DNA of 64,000 nt from UBA10324 sp038326325 (GCA_038326325.1 JBBQJW010000002.1:62001-126000); one strand, 5' to 3'. Numbered from the stretch's first letter, positions 35,435-45,121 are shown. Numbers and translations are program-made. Notes: generated by a model not told the origin, from the sequence alone.

Positions 35435-36640
35435 TTATAACAAAACAATTTTCCCTGTCTGAATCCTATTCCCATGAAGTGTAACAGCGTAAAAATAAAT
35501 ACCACTCAATAAATCTTTCCGTTCGAAATGAAATGTGTTACTGATATTTCTTTTCGCAAAGACTTTTTTACCACTCACTTCAAACAGTTCAAAATCAACA
35601 GGTGTAACAGCTACCTGAATCGTTGCGGAAGTCGAAATTGGATTTGGGAAAATATTTACAGCAGATTTTCCGTTCAGTTCCTGTAACACTTCAATACCTG
35701 TTGTGTCAATTTGCGGTATGTAATAATAAAACTCCCAGAAATCACTCAGGTTGGTTCCATTTGTACCGGTGCCGCAATATCCTTTGTTTCCTATATTAAA
35801 TCCCGGAACATAGTGCCGGCGAGAACCGGGGAAATCGGCAAGCGTGTCCCACGAATCTGTTACAGGGTTGTATTGATAAAAATCTTTGAAATCGTTGTAA
35901 CCATAATCGCAACCCAAACCAACAAATCCTTTTTGGTTAAATGAAAAAGCACAGGCACCAAATCGGGAACCGCCCGGGAACATTGCTTTCATACTCCAGG
36001 AATTTGTTGCCGGACTGTATGCCCAAAGTGGAGAAGGGAAATTATATTCACCTGTGCATACATACCCAAGTGTATCAATCACAAACGAAGGTGCATATTG
36101 CGGTGTGCCGGGCATTGAAGTTTTCGGTGTCCATACATCTGTTACAGGATCATATTCGTACCAATCGCTGTAATAACCAAGGCCAGCATAACCTTTTCCG
36201 TTAATTGAAAAGCCCGAACCTCCTTCGCGAGGCGGACCAGGTACAGGAGCTTTTTGAGTCCAGGTATTTGCAATAGGGTTGTATTCCCACCAATCATTAA
36301 ACTGACTGAACGAACTTGATAAACCGCAACCTGCATAACCTTTATTGCCAATAGAAAATCCAATGGCAGCATAACGATTGCCGCCCGCAAAATTTGCTTT
36401 TTGTGTCCATGTATTTGTTGCACGATCATACTCCCAGAAATCAGAATACGCAATTGTTACACCTCCAGCATTCACATGACCAAGCCCGATGTAACCTTTA
36501 TCACCAATGGAAAAACCAATACTCCGATGTCGGGCAAGAGGAGGGAACGATGCTTTTTGCACCCACACATAATAACCTGTTGTGTCGGCAAATACCGTGA
36601 AGGAGGAAGTAAGAAAGAAAAGGAGAAGTAAATTTTTCAT
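35435..36640 (-). CDS. Kelch-repeat T9SS protein (first of three)
   Basis: 401 aa. Signal peptide MKNLLLLFFLTSSFTVFA, then six Kelch blades beginning 'GYYVWVQKASFPPLARHRSIGFSIG' and 'DFWEYDRATNTWTQKANF', and a T9SS sorting domain ('VNIFPNPISTSA', 'LFEVSGKKV', 'LSGIYFYAVTLHGN'). Its ATG overlaps the stop of the DUF4907 gene upstream by four bases, so translation is probably coupled. Length and blade number match its two paralogues downstream. Confidence 0.9.
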   Translation of the reverse strand: MKNLLLLFFLTSSFTVFADTTGYYVWVQKASFPPLARHRSIGFSIGDKGYIGLGHVNAGGVTIAYSDFWEYDRATNTWTQKANFAGGNRYAAIGFSIGNKGYAGCGLSSSFSQFNDWWEYNPIANTWTQKAPVPGPPREGGSGFSINGKGYAGLGYYSDWYEYDPVTDVWTPKTSMPGTPQYAPSFVIDTLGYVCTGEYNFPSPLWAYSPATNSWSMKAMFPGGSRFGACAFSFNQKGFVGLGCDYGYNDFKDFYQYNPVTDSWDTLADFPGSRRHYVPGFNIGNKGYCGTGTNGTNLSDFWEFYYYIPQIDTTGIEVLQELNGKSAVNIFPNPISTSATIQVAVTPVDFELFEVSGKKVFAKRNISNTFHFERKDLLSGIYFYAVTLHGNRIQTGKIVLL

Positions 36641-37041
36641 TGTATTTTATTTACTGTTACACCTAAACTGTCGAGTTCTCGAACTGTAACAGTCGGAGGC
36701 ATTATTTTATTCTGAATTTTATAACTCATCAGTTGCGCCACGGCCTGAGCATCGGCTTCGGTTTTAAAAATCTGATTTCCGTTTACTGCCGGAATGTTTT
36801 GTTGATGTATGTACCGTTGTACGCCTACGAAAATATCATAGCCATAACCTTTCGATTTATCAGTAGAATCATTCATAAATATTTTGAATGAAACTTTTGA
36901 TTCATCAGTAGAAGAAACAATTACCGAGTCAGGTGTAGAATTGGTTTCACTCTTTGAATTTGATTCAGTTGAACTGTTACACGAAAAGATTAACAGTAAT
37001 ATAACACAACTTAAAATCGGGCTGGTGTTTATTCGAATCAT
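36637..37041 (-). CDS. DUF4907 lipoprotein
   Basis: 134 aa. Lipoprotein signal with 'LLLIFSCNSS' (lipobox Cys near 21), a Ser/Thr-rich linker, then the DUF4907 domain: 'GYGYDIFVGVQRYIHQQNIPAV', 'FKTEADAQAVAQLM' and 'MPPTVTVRELDSLGV'. First gene of the run leading into three Kelch T9SS proteins, with a 4-base overlap to the next. DUF4907 next to Kelch T9SS genes suggests a joint surface or periplasmic task, but no biochemical function is known to me. Confidence 0.85.
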   Translation of the reverse strand: MIRINTSPILSCVILLLIFSCNSSTESNSKSETNSTPDSVIVSSTDESKVSFKIFMNDSTDKSKGYGYDIFVGVQRYIHQQNIPAVNGNQIFKTEADAQAVAQLMSYKIQNKIMPPTVTVRELDSLGVTVNKIQ

Positions 37042-37137
37042 TTTTTTGTTTTCAGTTTCTCAAAAATAATTCTGAAATCTAAACACTTTTTATAATCGAT
37101 GCAATGTGTTTGATATAAGAATGAGAATTTATCTTAC

Positions 37138-38877
37138 TCATTCCCTCACAACAGAAAATTTCCCGCCTGCAATTCCTTTATTTGATTTAATGCTGATGAA
37201 GTAGGTTCCGCTTGAAAACTTACTTACATCAAACATCATTTTTCGTTCATCTGAAAAATTATTTTCTGAATAAATTAGGTTACCTGATAAATCATAAACT
37301 GTTACAGCCACTGGTTTTAAATTTTCATTCCATTCAAGATTCAGATTTTTTGAAGACGGATTCGGATAAAGCTTAAAACTGTTTTGCAATTTCCAAGCGG
37401 CTATTGAATTAATAGTTGTATCACCGGTTGTATCAGCAATACTGATTTTGTATCCTAATCTCCCAACAAAAATATCATCCACTCCTGCTGAGGGTAGGTA
37501 AATGGTATCTGTTGCACTTGTGTCAAGAATACAATAGAGAGAGTAGTAACCGGCAGTGTAAACAAATCCAGAGTCATCAACTGTTACACCATTCAGCCCG
37601 TCAGCAAAAGAACCATCACTGCTTCGTGCCCAGTGCAGACTTCCTGAATCGGTGAAAGCTGCCACATAAAAATTTTTCACCCAACTGATTTGAAATGTAT
37701 CAGCGCCATCACCAAAAACTGCCTGACCTGTATAGCGACCAACAACATAAATCAGCGAATCGCTATGAGTTATTGAATATGGAGTGATTGCTCCGCCAAT
37801 TCCGTAGCCTGCATTTCTTGCCCAAACTAAAGTCCCTGTTGTATCATAACTGGTCATGAAAATTTCATTCCCTCCGGTGGTTGCATACAAGTGAATTGAA
37901 TCTGTAACAGTTCCGAACAATGCTTCGGCGGTATATGAACCTGTAACAATTAAATTTTCACTCGAATCAAAATCCATTGCTTTTGCATCATCATTTCCGG
38001 CACCATGAATTCGTTGCTGCCACATCCGATGAAAATTTATAGTATCAACTTTTATTAAATAAACATCAAGTGCACCGCCCGCATTTGGCAATGATGCAGT
38101 GTCAGGAGTAATTCCAACTACAGGATGTGAATAATACATGCCGCTTATGTAAATCTTTCCGGAAGCATCTGCTTTTATAGCAGCAGGATTCATAAAGGAT
38201 GGATTTTTTATAAAAGATGAAAACCCTGTAAGAGCACCTGCTGAAGTGTATTGCGCTAACCAGATTTTCCAATTGCCGGTAAAATCTATTGAATCTTTTC
38301 CGGTTATATTACCAGCATAAATTTTTGAAAATGCACTTCCCTGTAAAATAAATCCGTTGTTGTTATCAGAAGCAACCATCACATCATCATCAGTGCTTCC
38401 GATTTGTCGTGCCCATATTAAATTTCCTGATGAATTAAATTTTGCGACAAATGCATCGCGACCTCCGTGTGAGATAAAAACAGTGGATGGTAAAAATGTA
38501 ACATTGCCTCCGTTTCCCGGATCACCGAAGTATCCGCTTATTAAAATGTTGCCTGAAGCATCTTCATGAATCTGTCGAGGTTCAAGCCCCGACGCGCCTT
38601 GTCCGGTTTTCTTAGCCCATAATAAAATTCCGTTGGTGGTATATTTTGCAATGAACATTCCATTTGATGCACCTGTTCCTAAAATGGTTGCTCCGAAAGA
38701 AGAAGTGTCGCTGAAAAATCCGGTGACTAATAAATTTCCATCAGTAGTATAAGTGATTGCACCAGCGCGGTCGCTATTTGTCCCACCCGCTGTAACAGCC
38801 CAGTTCCAGAAGGGAGTTTGTGCATTTGCCAATTGAATTGCTGATACAAAAATCAGAAGTGCGAAAAGTTTTTTCAT
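37138..38877 (-). CDS. SBBP/beta-propeller T9SS protein
   Basis: 579 aa with signal peptide MKKLFALLIFVSAIQLANAQ. Repeats of the SBBP type ('WAVTAGGTNSDRAGAI', 'GNLLVTGFFSDT', 'AFVAKFNSSGNLIWARQIGSTDDD', 'MFIAKYTTNGILLWAKKTG') suggest a seven- or eight-bladed propeller. The C-terminus is a T9SS sorting domain ('FKLYPNPSSKNL', 'VYDLSGNLIYS', 'FSSGTYFISIKSN'). It is on the same strand as the DUF4907-Kelch genes but 96 bases upstream and probably separate. Function unknown; secreted. Confidence 0.88.
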   Translation of the reverse strand: MKKLFALLIFVSAIQLANAQTPFWNWAVTAGGTNSDRAGAITYTTDGNLLVTGFFSDTSSFGATILGTGASNGMFIAKYTTNGILLWAKKTGQGASGLEPRQIHEDASGNILISGYFGDPGNGGNVTFLPSTVFISHGGRDAFVAKFNSSGNLIWARQIGSTDDDVMVASDNNNGFILQGSAFSKIYAGNITGKDSIDFTGNWKIWLAQYTSAGALTGFSSFIKNPSFMNPAAIKADASGKIYISGMYYSHPVVGITPDTASLPNAGGALDVYLIKVDTINFHRMWQQRIHGAGNDDAKAMDFDSSENLIVTGSYTAEALFGTVTDSIHLYATTGGNEIFMTSYDTTGTLVWARNAGYGIGGAITPYSITHSDSLIYVVGRYTGQAVFGDGADTFQISWVKNFYVAAFTDSGSLHWARSSDGSFADGLNGVTVDDSGFVYTAGYYSLYCILDTSATDTIYLPSAGVDDIFVGRLGYKISIADTTGDTTINSIAAWKLQNSFKLYPNPSSKNLNLEWNENLKPVAVTVYDLSGNLIYSENNFSDERKMMFDVSKFSSGTYFISIKSNKGIAGGKFSVVRE

Positions 38878-39000
38878 TGTTGAAATTTATTGCAAGGCAA
38901 GTTCAGTAAATTTATTTTTGAGATGAAATATTTTATCAGCATTGCAAAAGCGAAGTGAACAAATTTTTTTATTCGATATAAATGGTGACTCATAAAATAA

Positions 39001-39034
39001 AAAAGCTGCTTCGCATTAATCGAAGCAGCTTTCA
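39001..39034 (-). terminator. Terminator of msrB
   Basis: Perfect 12-bp stem AAAGCTGCTTCG / CGAAGCAGCTTT with a 7-nt loop. On the minus strand it is followed by a T-run, 21 bases after the msrB stop at 39055. Confidence 0.85.
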
Positions 39035-39054
39035 ATATTCAAGAAATTTCAAAC

Positions 39055-39564
39055 TTATTTATTCGGAACAAAATTCAGCGAAGCCGAATTCATACAGTAT
39101 CGAAGACCAGTTGGCTTTGGGCCATCTTCGAACACATGACCGAGATGTGCCTGGCACCTGGAGCAAACTACTTCCACTCGCACCATTCCGTAACTTGAGT
39201 CTTTAATTTCTGTTACAGCAGTTTTATTTTCGGGTTGAAAAAAACTTGGCCATCCTGTTCCGGAATCAAACTTTGTGTCGCTGTTAAATAAAGGCTCTCC
39301 GCAACAAACGCACACATATTCTCCCATTTCGTGATTGTCCCAGTACTTGTTTTTAAAGGGAGCTTCGGTTCCGTTCTGACGAGTTACATTGTATTGTTCC
39401 GGTGTCAGTTCCTTTTTCCATTCTTCTTCTGATTTCATGACTTGTGTTTTTTTAAGTGAATCAATTGTTGTGGTTTCGTTTGAATTTGTTTTCATGTTCG
39501 ATTGTCCGCATGCAGGTAAAATGCTAATGAGCATAAACAGCGCAGGAAGAATTTTTGATTTCAT
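39055..39564 (-). CDS. msrB: Peptide-methionine (R)-S-oxide reductase, lipoprotein form
   Basis: 169 aa from the ATG at 39564 (MKSKILPALFMLISILPACGQ), which starts a lipoprotein signal with a Cys near 19; an upstream start at 39591 would add nine residues. The MsrB domain is complete: zinc ligands in 'YVCVCCGEPLF' and 'EVVCSRCQAHLGHVF', 'FDSGTGWPSFFQP', and the catalytic Cys in 'RYCMNSASLNF'. Reduces R-methionine sulfoxide in proteins; here probably membrane-tethered in the periplasm to repair oxidised envelope proteins. Own terminator downstream. Confidence 0.94.
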   Translation of the reverse strand: MKSKILPALFMLISILPACGQSNMKTNSNETTTIDSLKKTQVMKSEEEWKKELTPEQYNVTRQNGTEAPFKNKYWDNHEMGEYVCVCCGEPLFNSDTKFDSGTGWPSFFQPENKTAVTEIKDSSYGMVRVEVVCSRCQAHLGHVFEDGPKPTGLRYCMNSASLNFVPNK

Positions 39565-39751
39565 TTTGTCTTTAATTTTAAATGTTTGCATAATTTACGA
39601 TAAGATTACCTGCTCTGGTTTTTAATTTTTTAAAAATATTTTCAGTTTCATTTAAGATGTTTGTGGAATTGAATCCGAAATTTTCTCTTTACCTGAATTT
39701 TAAAAAATGAAAAGTACCTTTTTGCGTTTACACATCATAAAAAACAGCATC

Positions 39752-41338
39752 ATGAATAAAAAGTTCATTGCATTATTTTCTCTCCTAGCTATTTCAATTA
39801 CAGTAATTGCCCAAACAACCGTGTTAAAACCGTTACAGGTAAATATTTTTAAAAACGGTACCTATTTCATTGCTAAGGAAGGGAAGGTAACGGGTGACCT
39901 TGCTAAGTTCCCTGTTCCTCCCGGTCCGCTGCAAAGCACTTATTGGATTTATACAACAAAGGAAAATAAAATCAATCGTATTGATGTAATGACTGATACC
40001 ATTAAGGTTTCAAGAAAACCTGAATCGCTAAATGATTTTATTATCGCCAACAAAGGAAAGCAAGCAACGATTACTTATACTTTCGGGCAAGGAAATACGG
40101 TTCGGACTGTTACAGGAACGATAAAGGATTTTGTTTTCGGAAGCATGTTGAAATTGGAAGATGCTTCAGGGGCAACTATTTTAGTTAGCATACAAAGCAT
40201 TCTTGAATTCAGTTTGAAAGAAAAGGAGAATCCGAAGTTCGCAGTTGATTCCACAATGCGCATTGCGAAAGTATATTTCAAACAAACGGTAACAGATGAA
40301 CCGGTTTTACTTTCATACATGAGCAGCGGCATTCAATGGATTCCATCTTATAACATTCGTATTATCGACGAAACTAAACTGCAATTGGAAATGAAAGCCC
40401 TTGTTGAAAATTACAGCGAAGGAATTTCAGATGCCGATGTGTCGCTCACTGTTGGTAAACCGCAAATGCTTTACGGAACAACTGTTGACCCGATTGCAAA
40501 TGATATTTTTACTGGAGGAGTGAATGGTTATACAGTGAATACTGGAGTGACTTACAATTGGACGGGGGCTTATGCACAGCAACCAGGTATGTACGACAAC
40601 TCAATTGTGAGTGAAGAAAGAAGCGCGAACGATATAAGTAGTTATAATCAACAGACAGATTATGAAACAGAAGGTGAAAAAACAGGCGACCTTTATGTTT
40701 ACAAATTGGGAAAGGTTTCTCTCCCTAAAAATACAAAATCATCGTTCAGTATTTTTTCTTCTACTATTCCCTATGAAGATTTATATGAAGTGAACATTGG
40801 GGACTATGTCAATTTTTATTCAACTCAAAATATTCCAAAGAATGATGACCAATATTTTGATGTGTATCACAGTTTACGAATAACGAACTCTACCAACTTC
40901 CCATTTACAACTGCTCCGGTTTTTGTTCAGGATGAAAAATTAAATCCAATGGCGCAAGACCAAATTAAATATACTCCGAAGGGAAGTAAAGTGAAAGTGC
41001 AATTGAGCAAAGCAGTGGATGTGCAAGTCAAAGGAGAAGAAACAGAATTAAGTCGTTCTGATAACCTTAAAAAATTTAACAATGCACAGTATCGAAAAGT
41101 AACCATAAAAGGAACTGTTCATTTAGAAAACCTGCAGGATAAAAACATCACACTCAATGTAACCAAAGCAATTGTTGGCGAGATAACAGAAGTAAGCAAC
41201 AGTGGTGTAATTACCAAACCCGGAAAATTTGCTGGACTGAATCCAAACACTTCATCGGAATGGAATATTGAATTAAGCGGCAATCAAAAGAAAGACATTA
41301 CTTACACTTACGAGGTTTGGATTTATGCGGGAAATTAA
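39752..41338 (+). CDS. DUF4139 domain protein
   Basis: 528 aa from the ATG at 39752 (MNKKFIALFSLLAISITVIAQ), chosen because it begins the signal peptide; the frame is open from 39707. The core fits DUF4139: 'PVLLSYMSSGIQWIPSYNIRI', 'LQLEMKALVENYSEGISDADVSLTVGKP', 'LYVYKLGKVSLPKNTKSSFSIF' and 'KKDITYTYEVWIYAG' at the C-terminus. It lacks the long N-terminal coiled coil (DUF4140) found in mucoidy-inhibitor-type relatives. Predicted periplasmic or surface; biological role unclear. Single gene, convergent with the RDD gene. Confidence 0.82.
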   Translation: MNKKFIALFSLLAISITVIAQTTVLKPLQVNIFKNGTYFIAKEGKVTGDLAKFPVPPGPLQSTYWIYTTKENKINRIDVMTDTIKVSRKPESLNDFIIANKGKQATITYTFGQGNTVRTVTGTIKDFVFGSMLKLEDASGATILVSIQSILEFSLKEKENPKFAVDSTMRIAKVYFKQTVTDEPVLLSYMSSGIQWIPSYNIRIIDETKLQLEMKALVENYSEGISDADVSLTVGKPQMLYGTTVDPIANDIFTGGVNGYTVNTGVTYNWTGAYAQQPGMYDNSIVSEERSANDISSYNQQTDYETEGEKTGDLYVYKLGKVSLPKNTKSSFSIFSSTIPYEDLYEVNIGDYVNFYSTQNIPKNDDQYFDVYHSLRITNSTNFPFTTAPVFVQDEKLNPMAQDQIKYTPKGSKVKVQLSKAVDVQVKGEETELSRSDNLKKFNNAQYRKVTIKGTVHLENLQDKNITLNVTKAIVGEITEVSNSGVITKPGKFAGLNPNTSSEWNIELSGNQKKDITYTYEVWIYAGN

Positions 41339-41388
41339 ATTCTTATGTAATTAAAGTGTTAGAGCCCCGCGATTCGCTTTGAGACCGG

Positions 41389-41793
41389 CTAATTTTTATA
41401 AGCCATTACAGACCCTGCAAATTTATCGTGAATTGCTCTTTTCCATGGATCAGATGTAACAGTGAAGAAGGAAATGATTCCGAGAAAAATTTTCACAATG
41501 AATCGGATATAAGACCTTAGAATATTTATTCTCTTTGTTCTGTCAAATTCATCGCGGACACGGATGCCTGACAATCTGTTTCCTATAGAACAGCCGAACG
41601 ACATGCAGAAGGGTTCGTAAATAAAAAAGAGTGTGAATAATAAAATCCCCTTGAGATATGAATTTGAATTTTGATCGTTTCCTAAAAACTGACTAAAAAT
41701 AATCATACAGGTAATGATTACCATGTTGTCAATAAATACTGATTGAAACCTTCTTCTCAGCGACGGATATTCTTCTGTAACACTTTCTTCCAT
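41389..41793 (-). CDS. RDD family membrane protein
   Basis: 134 aa with three hydrophobic segments. It carries the RDD hallmark residues 'RRRFQSVFIDNMVII', then 'GCSIGNRLSGIRVRDE' and 'WKRAIHDKFAGSVM', all typical of RDD proteins. Members are small inner-membrane proteins of mostly unknown function, some linked to ion transport. Stands alone; about 140 bases separate it from the divergent DUF535 gene. Confidence 0.85.
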   Translation of the reverse strand: MEESVTEEYPSLRRRFQSVFIDNMVIITCMIIFSQFLGNDQNSNSYLKGILLFTLFFIYEPFCMSFGCSIGNRLSGIRVRDEFDRTKRINILRSYIRFIVKIFLGIISFFTVTSDPWKRAIHDKFAGSVMAYKN

Positions 41794-41938
41794 ATCATTT
41801 TTTTAACAAACATAAGTACGGATAACAGAATTCAAAAAAAATGAACCCCATAATATTATTGATTCGGTGATTTGTATAATTATCTTGCGCTGATAAATAG
41901 TTTACCGTTGAAAAAATAGCCGACGAAGGCAAGTGAAT

Positions 41939-42907
41939 ATGAATAAAATTATTTCCGGAATTAAGAAACTACTAAAAAAGATACCGATTATTTCTGTTCT
42001 TGTTTCGGGTTGGCAACTTGCTACAAATGGATTTGCGAACGACACTGCAAAAAGCAGAAGAAAGCAACAATGGAAAATAGTTTTTCATACCTTTTTTAAC
42101 CCGGTATTTGCAAAACAATGGTTTGAATTTCTTAAGTCAAATGATTTTTTAATTGTTGCTTTAAATCGTCCTCGTCTTTATATAAAACCATTCAGAGCTT
42201 TTATCTCAATAAAATGGAATAAAAAGCAAAAATTAAAAGTTATACTTGACACTTATCAGTTCATTAAAAGTAAAGAAGATGTATTGGGTCAGGTACTCAC
42301 TCATAAGGAGGGTAAAACAATAGCTGATATAAATTTTGACAACAACACTAAAGGGTTCCTGATTTTAGGATATGATTATAGGTTTCGAAAAGAAGGAGAA
42401 TTGGTTCTTACACTTGAGTGTAGTGAAATTGGCGGGAAAATTATTTCTGCCGCCTTTTCCTTCGAAGAAACTTCAAAAGGAAATTGGTCTTGTATCGTAG
42501 GATGTATCCAGGGATACAATACTATTAATAAAACCAATGGTGCTTTTAAGGCGACACAAAAACTATTGCATGGTTTTCGTCCAAATTCATTTATTACTTA
42601 TTCGGTGCAAGAGTTGTCGCGTCATTTAGGCTGCGCTGCAATTTATTGCACCGGAAATTCAATTCAGGCATATCGTATGAAGCATGCTCTCAATCTCCCG
42701 ATAGTGCATGGAATAAACTTTAACTACGATAAATTTTGGTGCGAAGTAGGTGGAAGAAATATTGGCAAAGGTTGGTTTGAATTACCTTTAACTCCTGTTC
42801 GCAAAAATATTCAAGAGGTAGAATCGCACAAGCGTTCAATGTATCGTAAGCGATATGACATGCTTGATAAGCTTTCGCTAAAAATTTCTGAAACTGTTAA
42901 AGCATAA
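41939..42907 (+). CDS. VirK/YbjX (DUF535) family protein
   Basis: 322 aa from the ATG at 41939 (a GTG at 41933 is in frame), preceded by an AAGGCAAG purine stretch. Blocks typical of DUF535 are 'NPVFAKQWFEFLKSN', 'RPRLYIKPFRAFIS', 'LDTYQFI', 'GFRPNSFITYSVQEL' and 'FWCEVGG', with 'KRSMYRKRY' near the C-terminus. VirK/YbjX relatives are associated with envelope stress and peptide resistance in enterobacteria; a role here is unproven. No TGTWACA site lies in this gene or nearby (gap 41783-43175), one of the longest gaps in the window, which is compatible with later acquisition. Confidence 0.83.
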   Translation: MNKIISGIKKLLKKIPIISVLVSGWQLATNGFANDTAKSRRKQQWKIVFHTFFNPVFAKQWFEFLKSNDFLIVALNRPRLYIKPFRAFISIKWNKKQKLKVILDTYQFIKSKEDVLGQVLTHKEGKTIADINFDNNTKGFLILGYDYRFRKEGELVLTLECSEIGGKIISAAFSFEETSKGNWSCIVGCIQGYNTINKTNGAFKATQKLLHGFRPNSFITYSVQELSRHLGCAAIYCTGNSIQAYRMKHALNLPIVHGINFNYDKFWCEVGGRNIGKGWFELPLTPVRKNIQEVESHKRSMYRKRYDMLDKLSLKISETVKA

Positions 42908-42945
42908 ATGAATAATGCTAAAGAGTTTTAATTCTAAAACAGAAT

Positions 42946-43464
42946 TTACACTAAAGACTTGCTTCTGCCTTTAATAAAAGCAAATCCTCCGAACAAAGCA
43001 CCACAGAAAAACAAATCTCCTGCGATTGTATTACCGAAGAAAGGAATAGCGATGGTATAACAGCGAATCAATCCTTGAACATCCTGAACATATAATGGAT
43101 TTTGAAACCACACAAAGAAGTTGGTAATTAAATAAAACAAAACAGAAGAGAGTAGTGAAGCACTGATAATGTTTGTAACAGTTTGTCTTTTCTCTAACCA
43201 GACTCCGATAAATGTGATGAGTGCCATAGCAGCATAAATGGTAAATAAACCTTCATGCAATCCAAGTATAATGTCAGTTAAAAACAGGGCAACCAATGGA
43301 ACAAGAAATGCAAATTTTTTATCCTTCAGATTTGCTCCTGCAAATAGCGCCATGGCAGCAATAGGGGTGAAGTTCCATAAATGAAGATAGTTGGTAATTA
43401 AACGACAAGCAGCAGCACCGGCTATCATTAACGCAATTATAAGAACTTGATTATTTAATTTCAT
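42946..43464 (-). CDS. DUF6580 family membrane protein
   Basis: 172 aa with five predicted membrane helices. Typical phrases are 'AAACRLITNYLHLWNFTPIAAMALFAGA', 'FLVPLVALFLTDIILG' and 'NTIAGDLFFCGALFGGF'. The topology recalls small ECF-type S components, but no energising module is nearby. Function unknown. Convergent with the DUF535 gene, and 49 bases downstream of the TlpA-like gene on the same strand. Confidence 0.78.
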   Translation of the reverse strand: MKLNNQVLIIALMIAGAAACRLITNYLHLWNFTPIAAMALFAGANLKDKKFAFLVPLVALFLTDIILGLHEGLFTIYAAMALITFIGVWLEKRQTVTNIISASLLSSVLFYLITNFFVWFQNPLYVQDVQGLIRCYTIAIPFFGNTIAGDLFFCGALFGGFAFIKGRSKSLV

Positions 43465-43513
43465 CAGTAATAAAAATTTAAGAGCGCTAAAATAATCAGT
43501 TCAGATTCTAACG

Positions 43514-44929
43514 CTACTTTTTCTTTTTATCATTAATTATTTTCTCAAATATTTCGCGCACCTGGTCAACATCAATTCGTTTGTAGCGAATGTTGCGGTC
43601 TTTATCCAAAACATAAATTACAGGAGTTGAAGAAATATCGTAAAGCTTTCTGAAATTACTTGCGTTGTATGGATCCCAAACATTTATCCATTCGAGGTGA
43701 TGCTCTTCAACATAATCCATCCATTCTTTTTGTGTTCCATCTAAGTTTACTCCCCAGACTTCAACACCATTCATTCGAAGTAATTCTTTATACAATGAAT
43801 CAAGTTTCGGAATTTCTTTTTTGCAATGCCCGCATGTTGGATCCCAAAATATAACAATGAGCCAGTCCGATTTAATTTCACTCATATCAATCGGATTCAT
43901 ATACATATCCAGCATCTTAAGATTCGGCGCTTTATTTCCAATCAGGTTTGGTGAAATTTTTCGTGCACGGTCAATCAATTTTGCTGTTTGAGTTGAATCG
44001 TACCACCAGCATTGATTGGTCTGAACATATTTCTCCACCATGTGAACAAACACCGCATCCAATCCCATAATCTTACTTGTTTCGTAGTGATAAGTAATCC
44101 ACCAAACAACATACTTAAACATTTCAGAATCCTTTTTAGCACGCTCAATAATTTTATCAGCTTCATAAATAATAGTATCCGGAATCTGAGGAACTGTAAC
44201 AGTTATAAATTTTTCTAACTTTTGATGAAACACAGGAGTGCGTAACATTCTATTATCGCCAAAATCAACATTGTCTAAAAAATGAGCCCTGAAATAATAG
44301 TAAGACCAAACTGAATCAGGACGACCATTCGGCAAAATTGGAGCAGTTGGAACATCCGGTTCCGGAATACTTTTAAAAAGTTTTGCCAATAAAGTTCCTG
44401 GATGATCTTTTATAAACTGATCTCGATAATCATTAATGTGCTTGTTCCAACTTTTCATTCCATCATAAACAGCATTTGTATCAGCTTTTGTTTTTGCAGA
44501 TGACATTGACTTGGTTAATGAATCAATTTTTCGTTGAACTATAATTCCTTCTTTTAAATAATCATAAAATAGCTGGTTATCAATCGAATTTTTTATCACC
44601 ATGTTTTTAATGAAATCCATGGTATCTGTTGCGAACGAAAAGATTTGTTCTTTATCAATAATAATTTCAAAATAGGTTTTTCTAGGTGTAACAACTAAGT
44701 AAATACCGCCTGGTAAAACAGGTCTTCCTTCAAATACAAAATTACCTTCAGCATCAGCATGAGCAGTGTCTTTAAGGTATTGTTTGTCGCCATAATAATT
44801 TGCGAGGTAAACATCCACATTGGTGAGTCCTTTAATGTTTCCTTTAATTTGATAAGCGGGTTTACTGCTGCCTGCAAAACCATTAAACGCAAGTGCAATA
44901 AGGATTACTAGGGTTGAAATTTTCTTCAT
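43514..44929 (-). CDS. TlpA-like thiol-disulfide protein with DUF4369 and DUF5106-like domains
   Basis: 471 aa. Signal peptide, then a DUF4369 beta domain ('YQIKGNIKGLTNVDVYLANYYGDK', 'GNFVFEGRPVLPGGIYLV'), a helical DUF5106-like middle ('FRAHFLDNVDFGDNRMLRTP'), and a C-terminal redoxin with the active site 'IFWDPTCGHCKKEIP' and cis-Pro 'ISSTPVIYVLDKD'. The layout is common in Bacteroidota and points to a periplasmic redox or cytochrome-maturation-like role. The CGHC centre is typical of reductase-like members. Possibly transcribed with the DUF6580 gene. Confidence 0.9.
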   Translation of the reverse strand: MKKISTLVILIALAFNGFAGSSKPAYQIKGNIKGLTNVDVYLANYYGDKQYLKDTAHADAEGNFVFEGRPVLPGGIYLVVTPRKTYFEIIIDKEQIFSFATDTMDFIKNMVIKNSIDNQLFYDYLKEGIIVQRKIDSLTKSMSSAKTKADTNAVYDGMKSWNKHINDYRDQFIKDHPGTLLAKLFKSIPEPDVPTAPILPNGRPDSVWSYYYFRAHFLDNVDFGDNRMLRTPVFHQKLEKFITVTVPQIPDTIIYEADKIIERAKKDSEMFKYVVWWITYHYETSKIMGLDAVFVHMVEKYVQTNQCWWYDSTQTAKLIDRARKISPNLIGNKAPNLKMLDMYMNPIDMSEIKSDWLIVIFWDPTCGHCKKEIPKLDSLYKELLRMNGVEVWGVNLDGTQKEWMDYVEEHHLEWINVWDPYNASNFRKLYDISSTPVIYVLDKDRNIRYKRIDVDQVREIFEKIINDKKKK

Positions 44930-45121
44930 TGTTTGTAAAATGAATTTATGTTTAACAAATGTAAGTAGCTAAGTGAGTGGAAATTCGGGGAGGTAAGAGC
45001 AAATCAGAAATGATATTCACGCGTTTTAAAAAATTGAATTCATTAGAGTACAAGAATCTTGCCTTTATAATTGGGGGATTTTAGAAAATTGATGTTTTAT
45101 TTATTTGGCAAACTGAATAAA

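Noticed and set aside
41339..41388. tRNA-like 'AGCCCCGCGATTCGC' stretch between the DUF4139 and RDD genes
   Set aside because: No cloverleaf, anticodon stem or T-loop consensus can be drawn.
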